This document shows, piece after piece, positions 35,341 through 45,619 of a DNA stretch of 64,000 nt. The stretch comes from an uncultured Flavobacteriaceae bacterium (GTDB lineage Bacteria; Bacteroidota; Bacteroidia; Flavobacteriales; Flavobacteriaceae): NCBI GenBank assembly GCA_943842625.1, contig CALTCK010000002.1, positions 62,001 to 126,000 on the forward strand, read 5' to 3'. The translations under genes were made by a program, and so were the position numbers. The notes under the pieces were generated by a model. The model was not told where the DNA came from. It was given only the letters and a program-made list of their open reading frames with translations, and did not search any database. Position 1 is the stretch's first letter; every line of letters starts with the position of its first letter.

Positions 35341-36339
35341 TTACTTAATCTTTAATAGTAATTTTCCTTTTTTATTTCCATTAAATAATCTTAAAAAAGT
35401 CTCATAAAAGTTATCTAATCCCTCATAAATATCTTCTCTACTTTTAATTTTTTCTTCCATCATCCACATTCCCATTTGTAGACCAGCTTCCTGATATTCA
35501 TTGGCATAATCTAATACTACCATACCTTGCATTGTTGCTCTATTCACCAATAGAGATAAATAATTTTTTGGAGCAACGATATCCTTTTTGTTATTGTATT
35601 GTGAGATAGCACCACAAATAACCACGCGCGCATTAAATCTTAATTTTGATAATGCCGCATCTAAAATAAGTCCTCCAACATTATCAAAATAAACATCAAT
35701 TCCCTTTGGGCATTTATTAGCAAGTGACTTCATCAAGTTTTCAGATTTATAATCGATAGCATGATCAAAACCCAATTCATTGATTAGATAATCACATTTC
35801 TCTTTACCTCCAGCAATTCCTATAACCGTACAACCTTTAAGTTTTGCAATTTGTCCAACTATACTTCCTACAGCACCTGCAGCACCAGAAATTAAAACAA
35901 TGTCACCACTTTTTATTTTTCCAACTTTAAGTATTCCAAAATAAGCAGTCATACCAGGCATTCCTAATACCCCAAGATATTTCGGCATGGAGACCATAGT
36001 GTCATCAACTTTATAACAATTTTCACCCTTAGTTGTAAAATATTGCTGGACACCGCCCCAATTAACCACACAATCACCTACCTTAAAAGTTGGATGATTG
36101 TTTGATTCAATAACTTTTCCAATGCTACCAGATCTCATGACTTCTCCGATTTGAACTGGTGGAATATATGACTTTCTATCCATCATCCAACCACGCATAG
36201 CAGGATCTAACGAAATATAATGATGTTCAATTAAAACTTCCCCAACTTGAGGTTTTATAATTGGATTATCCTCTAAACTCCAGGTGTCTTTATCAGGAAG
36301 TCCCACGGGTCGTTTTTTTAAAATTAGTTGTCTATTCAT
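35341..36339 (-). CDS. NADP-dependent medium-chain oxidoreductase (leukotriene B4 dehydrogenase/curcumin reductase-like)
   Basis: A 332-residue zinc-independent member of the MDR superfamily that reduces alpha,beta-unsaturated ketones or aldehydes with NADPH. I start at Met 36339 (MNRQLILKKRPVGLP), the family's usual opening. The dinucleotide-binding motif is SGAAGAVGSIVGQIAKLKG (about 146-164), followed by IGIAGGKEKCDYL. The substrate site begins YFDNVGG and GAISQYN. Likely a detoxifying reductase. It is divergent from the acylase gene. Confidence 0.9.
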   Translation of the reverse strand: MNRQLILKKRPVGLPDKDTWSLEDNPIIKPQVGEVLIEHHYISLDPAMRGWMMDRKSYIPPVQIGEVMRSGSIGKVIESNNHPTFKVGDCVVNWGGVQQYFTTKGENCYKVDDTMVSMPKYLGVLGMPGMTAYFGILKVGKIKSGDIVLISGAAGAVGSIVGQIAKLKGCTVIGIAGGKEKCDYLINELGFDHAIDYKSENLMKSLANKCPKGIDVYFDNVGGLILDAALSKLRFNARVVICGAISQYNNKKDIVAPKNYLSLLVNRATMQGMVVLDYANEYQEAGLQMGMWMMEEKIKSREDIYEGLDNFYETFLRLFNGNKKGKLLLKIK

Positions 36340-36449
36340 TTTATATTTTTGTGCGATGAATTTACTACTATTCAAATTAAACTACTAACTTTAATCACTA
36401 ATTTTAGGTATTGTACCACATTAAAAAAAGTTCATATTTATATACAACT

Positions 36450-38837
36450 ATGCGTATTCTTAAAAAAACAATTACAATTTTTCTAATCCTTATTAGTCTA
36501 CTATTTATTTTAGGATTTTTGTATTATCAATATTTAAAACCAAATTACTCCGGAGAAATCACATTAAACTCTGTAGATCAGGAAACTACCGTTTATTTTG
36601 ATGAGTACGGAATTCCTCATATTTATGCAAAAAGTCATCTGGATGCTGTGACCACTTTAGGCTATGTACAGGCTCAAGATCGCTTGTGGCAAATGGAATT
36701 AATGCGAAGAATTGCAGCAGGTAGATTATCAGAATTATTTGGTGAAGATTTAATTGAAAATGATCAATTTTTTATAAATATTGGTATCGATGAATACTCT
36801 AAAAAGTCAGTAGCTGATTTAGATAGTACAAGTCCTGAATATCAGTTATTAGAAGCCTATTTGAAAGGTGTGAATCAGTTTATAGATGAGGGAGCTACAC
36901 CATTAGAATACCATCTAATAGGCCTTAAAAAAGAACACTTTACTCTGGTAGACACCTACAACGTATTAGGATACATGGCTTTTAGTTTTGCTATGGCTCA
37001 AAAAACAGATCCCTTATTGAGTGCTTTGAAAGAAAAATTGGGAACAGCTTATTTAAATGCATTACCGATAAACATTGACCCAGAAAGTGTTTTAATTAAA
37101 AGCTCGAAAGAAGACATGGACTACTACACTGGTATGGTTTCCAATATCAACACTATTTTAAACGCCACTCCCATTCCGCCTTTTGTAGGTAGTAATAGTT
37201 GGATCATTGGTGGAGATAAAACCGAATCTGGAAAAGTAATTTTTGCAAACGATCCACATATTGGTTTTTCACAACCTTCGGTTTGGTTCGAGGCGCACCT
37301 TACAAGTCCAGAACATGAAATATATGGTTATTTTCTACCTATCATTCCTTTTCCATTATTAGGACATAACAATCATATAGCTTATGGATTAACTATGTTT
37401 GAGAATGATGACATTGATTTTTATAAGGAAGTAAATAATCTAGAAAATTCAAATAAATACCAAACTCCTAATGGATATGTTTCTTATGAAAACACCACAA
37501 AAATCATCAAAGTAAAAGATCAAAAAGATCTTCAATTTAATTTTAAAACTAGTAGACACGGACCAATTATTAGTGGAGTTTTAGGAACTGTTAGCGATAC
37601 ATCACCTGTTGCTATGTCATGGATATATACCCAAGTAGAGAATCACTTATTGAAAGCTATTTATAGAATGTCGACTGCACAAAATAAGGAGGATTTTAAA
37701 AAGGGAGTTTCGATGATTCATGCTCCAGGGCTTAATGTAATGTATGGAGATGCCAATGGAAATATTGGCTGGTGGGCTTCTGCAAAACTTTATAAACATA
37801 ATTCTCATGTTAATTCAAAGTTTATTTTAGATGGAGCAAGTGGTAGGGATGATAAAATAGCTTTTTTAGATTTTTCGGAAAATCCAATGGCTGAAAATCC
37901 ACCTTGGAACTATGTATACTCTGCAAATAATCAACCGGATAGTATTGCTGGCATGTTATATCCAGGTTATTATTTACCTGAAGACCGTGCCAAAAGAATC
38001 GTACAGTTATTATCGGTAAAAGATAACTGGAACAAAACATCTTCTGCAAAAATGATTACAGATGTTACCTCTTCGGTTTCAGGAAATGTAATTAAAGAAC
38101 TGGTAAAAATCATAGATTTTCATTCATTTGATACAAATGTTCAGAAAGTGATTGATATACTTCAGTTATGGGATGGTTCAAATGAAATCGACCAGGTCGC
38201 TCCCACGATTTACAATAAATTTATTTATGAGTATTTAACCAATACTTTTAAAGATGAAATGGGGACTACCCTGTATCAACAATTTAATGAAACACATTTA
38301 ATGAAACGTGTTATTGCTGATCAACTATTTAAAAAAGAAAGCATTTGGTGGGACGACAGTAACACACAAGCTAAAGTGGAAACAAGAAAAGATATTCTCT
38401 CAAAATCATTAATAGCAACAGTCAAAACACTTGAAAATCAATTCGGAAAAGACATTGATACTTGGAATTGGGGACGAGTTCATATTATAGAACACCAACA
38501 TCCCTTGGGCAGTGTTGACCTATTAAAAGGTTTTTTTAATGTTGGGCCTTTTTCAATTAATGGAGCATCAGAGGTCATTAATAATTTAGCCTACAAAAGA
38601 GATTCAACTGGTATGTACCAGGTAAGAAATGGCCCTTCAACTCGAAGAATTATTGACTTCAATGATCTAGAAAATAGTTGGAGTATATTGCCTACTGGGC
38701 AATCGGGAAATCCTTTTAGTGAACATTATCGAGATCAGGCTAGTATGTATAATAAGGGAACATTTAGAAAAATGAAAATGAATCAAGAAGAAATCATTGA
38801 AAAATCTACAAAAATTATATTTAACCCTAAAAATTAG
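36450..38837 (+). CDS. Penicillin acylase family protein (Ntn-hydrolase)
   Basis: A 795-residue precursor starting at ATG 36450 with a membrane-type signal (ITIFLILISLLFILGFLYYQ). It follows the alpha-linker-beta order of the family, and the autoprocessing site is probably at the Ser of GSNSWIIGGDKTESGK (about 251-266). The C-terminal beta chain has ANDPHIGFSQPSVWFE and GFYNVGP-like elements (GFFNVGPFSINGAS). Relatives hydrolyse amides such as beta-lactam side chains or N-acyl-homoserine lactones; the substrate is not predictable. The 13 in-frame codons upstream are probably leader. Confidence 0.9.
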   Translation: MRILKKTITIFLILISLLFILGFLYYQYLKPNYSGEITLNSVDQETTVYFDEYGIPHIYAKSHLDAVTTLGYVQAQDRLWQMELMRRIAAGRLSELFGEDLIENDQFFINIGIDEYSKKSVADLDSTSPEYQLLEAYLKGVNQFIDEGATPLEYHLIGLKKEHFTLVDTYNVLGYMAFSFAMAQKTDPLLSALKEKLGTAYLNALPINIDPESVLIKSSKEDMDYYTGMVSNINTILNATPIPPFVGSNSWIIGGDKTESGKVIFANDPHIGFSQPSVWFEAHLTSPEHEIYGYFLPIIPFPLLGHNNHIAYGLTMFENDDIDFYKEVNNLENSNKYQTPNGYVSYENTTKIIKVKDQKDLQFNFKTSRHGPIISGVLGTVSDTSPVAMSWIYTQVENHLLKAIYRMSTAQNKEDFKKGVSMIHAPGLNVMYGDANGNIGWWASAKLYKHNSHVNSKFILDGASGRDDKIAFLDFSENPMAENPPWNYVYSANNQPDSIAGMLYPGYYLPEDRAKRIVQLLSVKDNWNKTSSAKMITDVTSSVSGNVIKELVKIIDFHSFDTNVQKVIDILQLWDGSNEIDQVAPTIYNKFIYEYLTNTFKDEMGTTLYQQFNETHLMKRVIADQLFKKESIWWDDSNTQAKVETRKDILSKSLIATVKTLENQFGKDIDTWNWGRVHIIEHQHPLGSVDLLKGFFNVGPFSINGASEVINNLAYKRDSTGMYQVRNGPSTRRIIDFNDLENSWSILPTGQSGNPFSEHYRDQASMYNKGTFRKMKMNQEEIIEKSTKIIFNPKN

Positions 38838-38845
38838 TCTAAAAT

Positions 38846-39097
38846 TTATGATTCTTTTTTAGCTGCTTTAATTGGCATTGGGCCACGTAAATGAATGACC
38901 AAGCCATTTAAAAAGTTACGAAGAATTTGATCACCACATTCTACGTACTTAGGGTGTTTTTCGTTTCTAAAGAAAGAACCAATTTCGCTTTTAGTAGCTT
39001 TAAAATCAACTAATGAGAGAATTTTTACAATTTCATCATCTCTTAATTTTAATGCGACTCTAAGTTTTTTGAATATATCGTTATTGGATAGTGCCAT
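38846..39097 (-). CDS. DUF1456 family protein (YehS-like), single repeat
   Basis: An 83-residue protein with the DUF1456 pattern NNDIFKKLRVALKLRDDEIVKIL (split at about residues 5-27) and an EIGSFFRNEKHPKYVECGDQ block. The family normally has two such repeats in about 150 residues; this copy has one. The C-terminus ends in KAAKKES. It is downstream of the DEAD helicase by six bases, so probably co-transcribed, and convergent with the acylase gene. Function is unknown. Confidence 0.75.
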   Translation of the reverse strand: MALSNNDIFKKLRVALKLRDDEIVKILSLVDFKATKSEIGSFFRNEKHPKYVECGDQILRNFLNGLVIHLRGPMPIKAAKKES

Positions 39098-39103
39098 AAT
39101 TAT

Positions 39104-40228
39104 TTATAAAGGTAAAATTTGTTCTTTAAATTTAATTCCCAATGATTTTTGTAATTCATGGATACGCTGTATTTCACTTGGTAAAATTAAAGCCAAAGAA
39201 ATTCCTTTATTGCCAGCTCTGGCAGTTCTTCCACTCCTATGGGTATAATATTCGGATTTTTCTGGTAATTGATGATGAATAACAAAAGCTAAATTAGTAA
39301 CATCGATGCCTCTTGCCGACACATCGGTAGAAATTAAATATTGTAGCGTTCCTTTTTTAAACATTCTCATTACCCTATCTCGATCTCGTTGTTGCATATC
39401 GCCCTCCAAAGCATCGACTGAAAAACCTTCCTCTTTTAATTCTTTAACTAATTTTTGGACACCTAGTTTAGTTCTACAAAATATGATCCCCCTACCCTCT
39501 TGATATTGATCAAGTAAATGGACCAATACGTTAAGTTTTGCTTCGATGGAAGTTATTAAAAATTGATGTGCTATATTTTTATTAACGAGTGACTCTTTAT
39601 TTACTGAAATACGTACCGCATTTGGATCCATATATTTTGATATGATACGTTGAATTTCTTCGGGCATTGTAGCAGAAAAAAGCCAAGTTTTTCTGGCAGT
39701 ATTAGTATAGTTTAAAATAGCATCCAACTCCTTTTTAAATCCCATGCTTAACATCTCATCGGCTTCATCTAAAATTACTGTTTTAATACTTCGTAAATTT
39801 AGGGTACCTTTTTCAATTAAGTCTATTAAACGTCCTGGTGTTGCAACTACAACGTGGGTTGGACGTTGTAAACGTTGGATTTGTTTTTCGATTTTCTCAC
39901 CACCATAAACCGCCTCTACAAATATTTTATCTGTTTGATATTTAGTGAACTTAAACAGTTGTTGTTTAATTTGTTGTACCAATTCACGAGTAGGCGATAA
40001 AATTAAAGTCTGTACAAAAGCTGATTGAGGATCAATTTCATTTAGTGCAGGTAAGCCATAAGCAGCAGTTTTTCCGGTTCCGGTTTGAGCTAGCCCCACA
40101 AAGTCAACATCACTGTCGATCAGTACAGGAATCGTTTTTTCTTGGATTGCTGTAGGAGTTTTAATTTGAAGCTCCTTCAATGCTTTTATATAGGAATTTT
40201 TAATCCCTAAATCTTTAAATGTAATCAT
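39104..40228 (-). CDS. DEAD-box ATP-dependent RNA helicase
   Basis: A 374-residue minimal-core RNA helicase (CshA/DeaD group). Motifs: Q motif TPTAIQEKTIP, Walker A AQTGTGKT near 48-55, SPTRELVQQ, TPGRLIDL, DEADE near 152-156, SATMPEEI, then STDVSARGID and HRSGRTARAG. The core is complete but ends shortly after motif VI without the usual RNA-binding C-terminal extension, so it is a short form. It is distinct from the DEVD helicase at 10369. A -7 box TATCTTTG lies upstream. Confidence 0.95.
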   Translation of the reverse strand: MITFKDLGIKNSYIKALKELQIKTPTAIQEKTIPVLIDSDVDFVGLAQTGTGKTAAYGLPALNEIDPQSAFVQTLILSPTRELVQQIKQQLFKFTKYQTDKIFVEAVYGGEKIEKQIQRLQRPTHVVVATPGRLIDLIEKGTLNLRSIKTVILDEADEMLSMGFKKELDAILNYTNTARKTWLFSATMPEEIQRIISKYMDPNAVRISVNKESLVNKNIAHQFLITSIEAKLNVLVHLLDQYQEGRGIIFCRTKLGVQKLVKELKEEGFSVDALEGDMQQRDRDRVMRMFKKGTLQYLISTDVSARGIDVTNLAFVIHHQLPEKSEYYTHRSGRTARAGNKGISLALILPSEIQRIHELQKSLGIKFKEQILPL

Positions 40229-40245
40229 AGGTCTATCTAGTCATG

Positions 40246-40253
40246 CAAAGATA
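40246..40253 (-). promoter_or_regulatory. Candidate -7 box of the DEAD-box helicase operon
   Basis: The minus strand reads TATCTTTG (40253-40246) followed by C, matching TAnnTTTG(C), 18 bases before the ATG at 40228. No clear TTG box is seen at 17-23 bases upstream. Confidence 0.5.
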
Positions 40254-40329
40254 CGTGTCTACAAGGACATGAGTGCCTATAAAGGCTATTAAATATAATT
40301 CTAAAAAGATTGTTTTTATAAATAACTGA

Positions 40330-40999
40330 TTATTCTTTAATAATGGTTACCATCGCTTTTCTCCCTGTATTAAGGTTCCATTGATTGGTGGAAATAACAA
40401 CACCCGCATCATCAAATATCCTAAGTTCTGCGGTATTGGGGCCTGAAGATCCTTGATTCAAAGCTTGAAACTCTACTTTATTAAACCCTGATTGTAAGTG
40501 AAATGTAAAGCCTTTAAATCCAGAGGATAGATACACACTTGATTTAACAACATCTCCATTTACAAATATTCGAACACGATCTCCATCCACATATTCATGG
40601 TCTCGATACATGAAGGTTACATTTAACGAACTCGTTGTTAATTCGCCCAGGTATTGATCATGACCAAACTCTTCTGAAATTGCCTTATCTTTTGTGAAGT
40701 ATTTGGGAGCCTCATCTGTTTTTAAGTCTAAAAAATCATCTTCATGTCTGATATCAAGAGTTTCTGATGTTTTTTCACCCAATCCAGAAAAATCAGTAGC
40801 CTTAAATAGGTTTTGGGGTTTAATGATTGATGGTAGCTTGATAGCAGGTAATTCCAAACCCGCTGGTGCTTTAAAATCATCCTCTATCACCTCAAATTTA
40901 ACGGTGTTATTTTTATTCTCTATTTGAGCACAGTAACTTTAGATTAAGACCTATCAAAAGGGAGAAAATTAGGAAAATTTTAAATTTATTGTATTTCAT
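40330..40999 (-). pseudogene. Secreted protein of unknown function, split in the signal-peptide region by a +1 frameshift
   Basis: The long open part (from GTG 40890) begins abruptly and lacks a signal. An ATG at 40999 starts a signal-like sequence in another frame (MKYNKFKIFLIFSLLIGLNL), stopping after 28 codons. Removing one base between about 40915 and 40945 (for example one A of CTAAAGTT) joins it to AQIENKNNTVKFEVIEDDF. This gives a ~222-residue exported protein with a normal signal-cleavage site. The mature part has a C-terminal beta-sandwich-like domain (FMYRDHEYVDGDRVRIFVNG, GFNKVEFQALNQG). Function is unknown. Error or lesion cannot be distinguished. Confidence 0.65.
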
Positions 41000-41132
41000 T
41001 ACTTTTTTAAGTGCAATAATTAAACCAAAATTAAGATTTCTTTAAAAATTAAATGCCAAATAAATTATAATTTATAAATGAAAAACTCAAGGGTTTCAGC
41101 ATTAAAATTATAGTTTCAAAATTAATAATTTT

Positions 41133-41140
41133 TATCTTTG
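41133..41140 (+). promoter_or_regulatory. Candidate -7 box of the DUF3817 gene
   Basis: TATCTTTG matches TAnnTTTG and lies 16 bases before the ATG at 41157. The -33 position shows only TTTC, not TTTG. Confidence 0.45.
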
Positions 41141-41156
41141 ATTAAATTTAAAAATA

Positions 41157-41435
41157 ATGAATATCACTTTAAAAACTTTTAGAGTAATAAGTTTGCTGGA
41201 AGCCCTATCGTTTGTTATCCTTTTACTTATTGCTATGCCTATCAAGTATATTCTTGGCAATCCAGAACTCGTTCGTGTGGTAGGAATGGCTCACGGTATT
41301 TTATTTGTACTCTATATTCTAGGTGCGTTTCTCTTTAAAAAAAAATTAAATTGGAGCAATCAAATTTTAGCAGTGGTAATTTTATGCTCCATCATCCCTT
41401 TGGGACCTTTGTACGTTGACCGAAAATATTTATAG
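41157..41435 (+). CDS. DUF3817 family small membrane protein
   Basis: A 92-residue protein with three hydrophobic segments (about 8-28, 42-60 and 66-85). Family-typical features are RVISLLEALSFVILLL, KYILGNPELVRVVGMAHG and LGPLYVDRKYL at the end. Found widely in Bacteroidota and Actinobacteria; function unknown, inner membrane. It is monocistronic here. Confidence 0.88.
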   Translation: MNITLKTFRVISLLEALSFVILLLIAMPIKYILGNPELVRVVGMAHGILFVLYILGAFLFKKKLNWSNQILAVVILCSIIPLGPLYVDRKYL

Positions 41436-41569
41436 GTAACACCTAAAGTCGTATTAATTCTCTTATTTTTTGACCTGGTTATTAGAAAAAAATAAAATAT
41501 TTGTTCATTTAATTTGTAACAAACTATTAAATTTAGCGTCCAAAACAATAATAAAATAAAAACAATACT

Positions 41570-42331
41570 ATGAAATTATTTAAAACACTCATTATCGCAA
41601 TTACTATTGTCGCTGTTACACCCTTAAACGCACAAACTGCCGATGAAATTATAAACAATTATTTTGAAAATACCGGAGGTTCTGAAAATTGGGAAAAGCT
41701 AGAAGGCACGAAGATGGAAGCCGAGGCTGATGCGCAAGGGATGACGATTCCTGTAGAGTTATTGAGTACCAAAGACGGAAAACAACTGGTAAAAATAAAT
41801 TTACAAGGCCAAGAAATGACACAGGTATCTTTTGATGGAGAAACTATGTGGACGACCAACTTTATGACCATGGCACCAGAGAAAAGCGATCAGGAAACTA
41901 CGGATAATATGAAAAAACAAATGAAAGACTTTCCTTCACCTTTGTTTAACTACAAAGACAAAGGTTATACCGTAGAGTTGATTGGTAACGAAACTATTGA
42001 AGGAACCGATACCTTTAAAATAAAATTGACACAAGAACCACTCTTAGTTGATGGTATAGAGGAAGCAAATGTTACTTATTACTATTTTGAAACTGAAAAT
42101 TTTGTACCCATTGTCACTGAAACAAAAATTAGTCAAGGACCAATGAAAGGACAGATGAGTAAAACTACATTAAGTGATTATGAGGAAGTGGATGGGCTGT
42201 ATTTTCCTTTTTCAATGAATATGGGAGGACAAACCATAACGATAAAAAATATAGTGTTAAACCCAGAGAGTAACGCGATGCTATGTTTGCATTTCCAGCT
42301 GACTCCTACCTCTACTGAAGGAGATAAATAA
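41570..42331 (+). CDS. Periplasmic LolA-like/outer-membrane lipoprotein-sorting-like protein, with a locally shifted C-terminus
   Basis: A 253-residue secreted protein (signal LIIAITIVAVTPLNAQ, cleavage near 22). It resembles the family opening TADEIINNYFENTGGSENW, with a LolA/LppX-like concave beta-sheet (VKINLQGQEMTQVSFDGETMW). The segment at 42277-42306 is unusual: in the used frame it reads AMLCLHFQLTP, while the alternative frame reads DAMFAFPADS, the ending expected of relatives. The frame is restored at 42308. Two compensating indels are likely, so about ten residues here may be wrong. It is followed by a terminator. Confidence 0.8.
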   Translation: MKLFKTLIIAITIVAVTPLNAQTADEIINNYFENTGGSENWEKLEGTKMEAEADAQGMTIPVELLSTKDGKQLVKINLQGQEMTQVSFDGETMWTTNFMTMAPEKSDQETTDNMKKQMKDFPSPLFNYKDKGYTVELIGNETIEGTDTFKIKLTQEPLLVDGIEEANVTYYYFETENFVPIVTETKISQGPMKGQMSKTTLSDYEEVDGLYFPFSMNMGGQTITIKNIVLNPESNAMLCLHFQLTPTSTEGDK

Positions 42332-42352
42332 AAAACATTTTTAAATCTATAT

Positions 42353-42389
42353 CCCCAATAATTGTTTTTTATAACTATTGGGGTTTTTT
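42353..42389 (+). terminator. Rho-independent terminator between the LolA-like and Vps10/BNR genes
   Basis: CCCCAATA (42353-42360) pairs with TATTGGGG (42376-42383) in a perfect 8-bp stem with a 15-base T-rich loop, followed by six T. It ends 12 bases before the next ATG (42402), so it could also act as a leader element for that gene. Confidence 0.8.
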
Positions 42390-42401
42390 AATCAAAAAAA
42401 T

Positions 42402-45400
42402 ATGAAAAAATTATTTTATGCAATTGTTTTAACAGCACTAGTACCTTTCAACCATTTTGGTCAAGAAATTTCCTTAAAAGGAAAGGAACTCTTTGGAGGT
42501 CTTGAAGCCCGACAAATAGGACCTGCGCTAATGAGTGGTCGTATTATCGATGTAGAAAATCATCCTACCAACGCAAGAATTATTTATCTGGGAGCTGCAG
42601 GTGGTGGCGTATGGAAATCCAACGATAGCGGAACCACATTTAACCCCATATTTGATGACTACGCACAATCGATAGGTGTGGTGAAATTAGATCCAAAAAA
42701 TCCAGATGATGTTATTTGGGTAGGAACTGGAGAAATTTGGACTCGTAATTCGGTGTCTATCGGTGATGGACTCTATAAGTCTGAAGACGGAGGGAGTAAT
42801 TGGAAAAAAATAGGTTTTGAAAAGTCAGAGCGTATTTCATCGATTGTAATAAACCCTAATAACACCGATGAAATGTATGTAGGGGTTTTAGGTGCGCTTT
42901 GGAGCGACAGCGAAGAACGGGGAGTTTACAAATCTAGTGACGGAGGAAAGACTTGGGAAAATATTTTGTACAAAGGTTTAGCTACAGGAGCAGCTGACCT
43001 GATTATGGATCCCAATGATCCTTCCACCTTGTATGCATCTATGTGGGAGTTTAGACGTTCTGGATGGGGCTTTACCTCTGGTGGAAAAACAAGTGCTCTA
43101 TATAAATCTGTGGATAGCGGAAAAACATGGAATAAAATCCATAATGGTTTTCCAAAGGGAGCGCTAGGAAGAATTGCAATCGCAATTGCTCCAAATAATA
43201 GCAACATTCTTTATTCTGTATTAGAAACAGGTGAGAAAGCCACCAACGGTTTATGGAAATCATCGAATGCAGGTGAAAGTTGGGAACATTTAAACAATGA
43301 TTTTGGACTTACGGTTCGTCCTTTTTATTTTTCAAGAATAACAGTTGATCCAAAAAACTCAGACGTAATTATAAAAGGAGGATTAAACGGATCTATCAGT
43401 AGAGATGGAGGTAAAACTTTTAAATCTTTAGGAAACATGCATAGTGATATTCACGATGTAGTTTTTGATATTAATAATTCAGATATTTTATATTCAGGTA
43501 CAGACGGCGGAATGTATAGATCATGGAATGGGGGTACTACTTTTGAAATTGTAGAAAATTTACCATTATCACAATTTTATCATATCAGCGTAGACAACGA
43601 AACACCCTACAACGTGTATGGAGGTCTGCAAGACAATGGTTCTTGGTACGGCCCCTCCTCCTCACCAGGAGGAGTCAATGCTCGCGACTGGAATAGCGTT
43701 GGCTATGGTGACGGTTTTAGAGTATTGAAAGCATCCAACTAAAAATATTGTGTACTCAGAAATGCAAGGTGCTGAAAATGTTTGGAGATACGACATCGAT
43801 AAAAATAGAACCCGAACGGTACAGCCCATGAAAAGAAAAGGAGATCCTGATTTGCGGTTTAATTGGAATGCTCCAATGGCTGTGAGTAGTCACGTTCCGG
43901 ATCGTTTTTATATGGGGAGTCAATTTGTCCACAAATCGGACGATATGGGAGAGTCTTGGAACATAATCTCACCAGACCTCACAACCAACGACCCCTTAAA
44001 ACAAGATCAGTCAAAATCTGGGGGTTTATCAGTAGATAATAGTGGTGCCGAAAATCACACCACCATTTTTACCATTGCCGAATCGCCTCTTGATGAAAAT
44101 ATTTTATGGGTAGGCACAGACGATGGTAATGTACAAGTTACCAAAGATGGAGGTAAAAACTGGATAAATGTTACTTCAAACTTAAAGGGTATCCCGAAGA
44201 ATACTTGGGTATATCATATCGAAGCTAGTGTACATGGTAAAGGAACTGCCTATGCAGTTTTTGAGGGGCATACTTCCGGAGACCTTAAACCGTACACACT
44301 AAAAACCACAGATTATGGAGCGACATGGGAGAATATTATTTCCAGCGATGTTATTGGTTTTGTAAGAAATATCCAAGAGGATTATGTAAGTGAAAATTTA
44401 TTATTTCTTGGAACAGAGTTTGGTTTGTTTGTGACGATTGATGGTGGAAAAAACTGGTCTAAATTTGAAAATAATATGCCTGCGACAGCTGTACATTTTA
44501 TCGATTTACAGAAGGCTACGAACGATTTAGTTATGGGAACTCATGGACGTGGAGTAATTATTATTGACGATATAAGTCCCCTAAGAGAATTAACACAAGA
44601 GGTATTGACTAAGGACGTTCATTTTTTTAAAAACAAACCTTTTACTATGACCGAAGAAAGTGGTTTTAGTGGTAGTTTTGGAACTGAAACTCAATTTGTT
44701 GGTCAAAGCAAAAACAGATCAGCCAGAATTGTCTATTACCTTAAAAAACGACATACGTTTGGAAAGATGCAAATGGAAGTTCAAGATATGGATGGCAATA
44801 AAGTATCGAGCCTATCCCCTGGAAAATCAAAAGGAATCAATGTGATTAATTGGGGATTTAATAAGAGGGTACCAAAAATGGCTCAGGGTAAAACGTTATC
44901 TTTTGGAGGATTCACTTCACCAAGAGTAGCTGCAGGCACCTATAAAATTTTATTGACTAAGGGCAAAAATACCTATGAGCACCTGATTGAAGTGGAGTAT
45001 GATAAAAATTCTATGACTTCGTTAGAAGAACGAAAGGAACAGGAAGCCTTAACAGAAACATTATTTAACATGGTAGAAGATTTAGCGTATATGGTTTATG
45101 AAATCAATACTACACTTGATAAAGCAAAAGAAATTATTGATGAACAACCTAAGTCTAATAAAAAAGTAGCGCAAGTGTACACTGCATTAAACGAACTCTT
45201 AAAAGAATTAGTGATTACAACTGGTGATAACTATGTAGCTGCAGCTAAACCTGAACTTAGAGAAAAAATGGGTGATTTATACAGTAATATTGCAGGAACT
45301 TATGATAAAGTGTCTGGAGCAACTAAAGATAATTTTGAACTGATTTTTGAAGAATTTGAAAATGCTAAAATTAAATATCAGTCCATCCAAGATAAAGAGG

Positions 45401-45495
45401 TGAAACGATTTTATACATTCCTTGAAAAAAATCAACTAGACTTGCCAGAACTCGTGTTAAAAAAAGGATTTTCTCAGGCAATAAAAATAAAGTAG
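42402..45495 (+). pseudogene. Secreted Vps10/sortilin BNR-repeat beta-propeller protein, split by a +1 frameshift
   Basis: Two frames make one ~1030-residue exported protein. The first (42402-43742) has a signal peptide (LFYAIVLTALVPFNHFGQ) and BNR/Asp-box repeats (SEDGGSNWKK, SSDGGKTWEN, SRDGGKTF). The second continues with TKDGGKNW and TIDGGKNW, then a C-terminal beta domain and helical tail. Removing one A of the GAAAGC at about 43727-43732 joins VLK to HPTKNIVYSEMQG without loss. Such proteins are annotated as glycosyl hydrolase or sortilin-like; no glycosidase activity can be assumed. All repeats are intact, so the break is recent or an artefact. Confidence 0.85.
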
Positions 45496-45619
45496 ATCAA
45501 CATTTGAAAACGAAAAAAAAGTGTAAAGATCATTCGATTAAAACATAAACTAAAAAGTTTCACCTTAAGTCGTGAAATAATTATTATTTTATATACATAT
45601 TTGTAATAAATAATAGTTA

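Noticed and set aside
43072-43263. Minus-strand 63-aa frame inside the Vps10/BNR gene
   Set aside because: Antisense to Asp-box repeats; no independent start signal or homology pattern.
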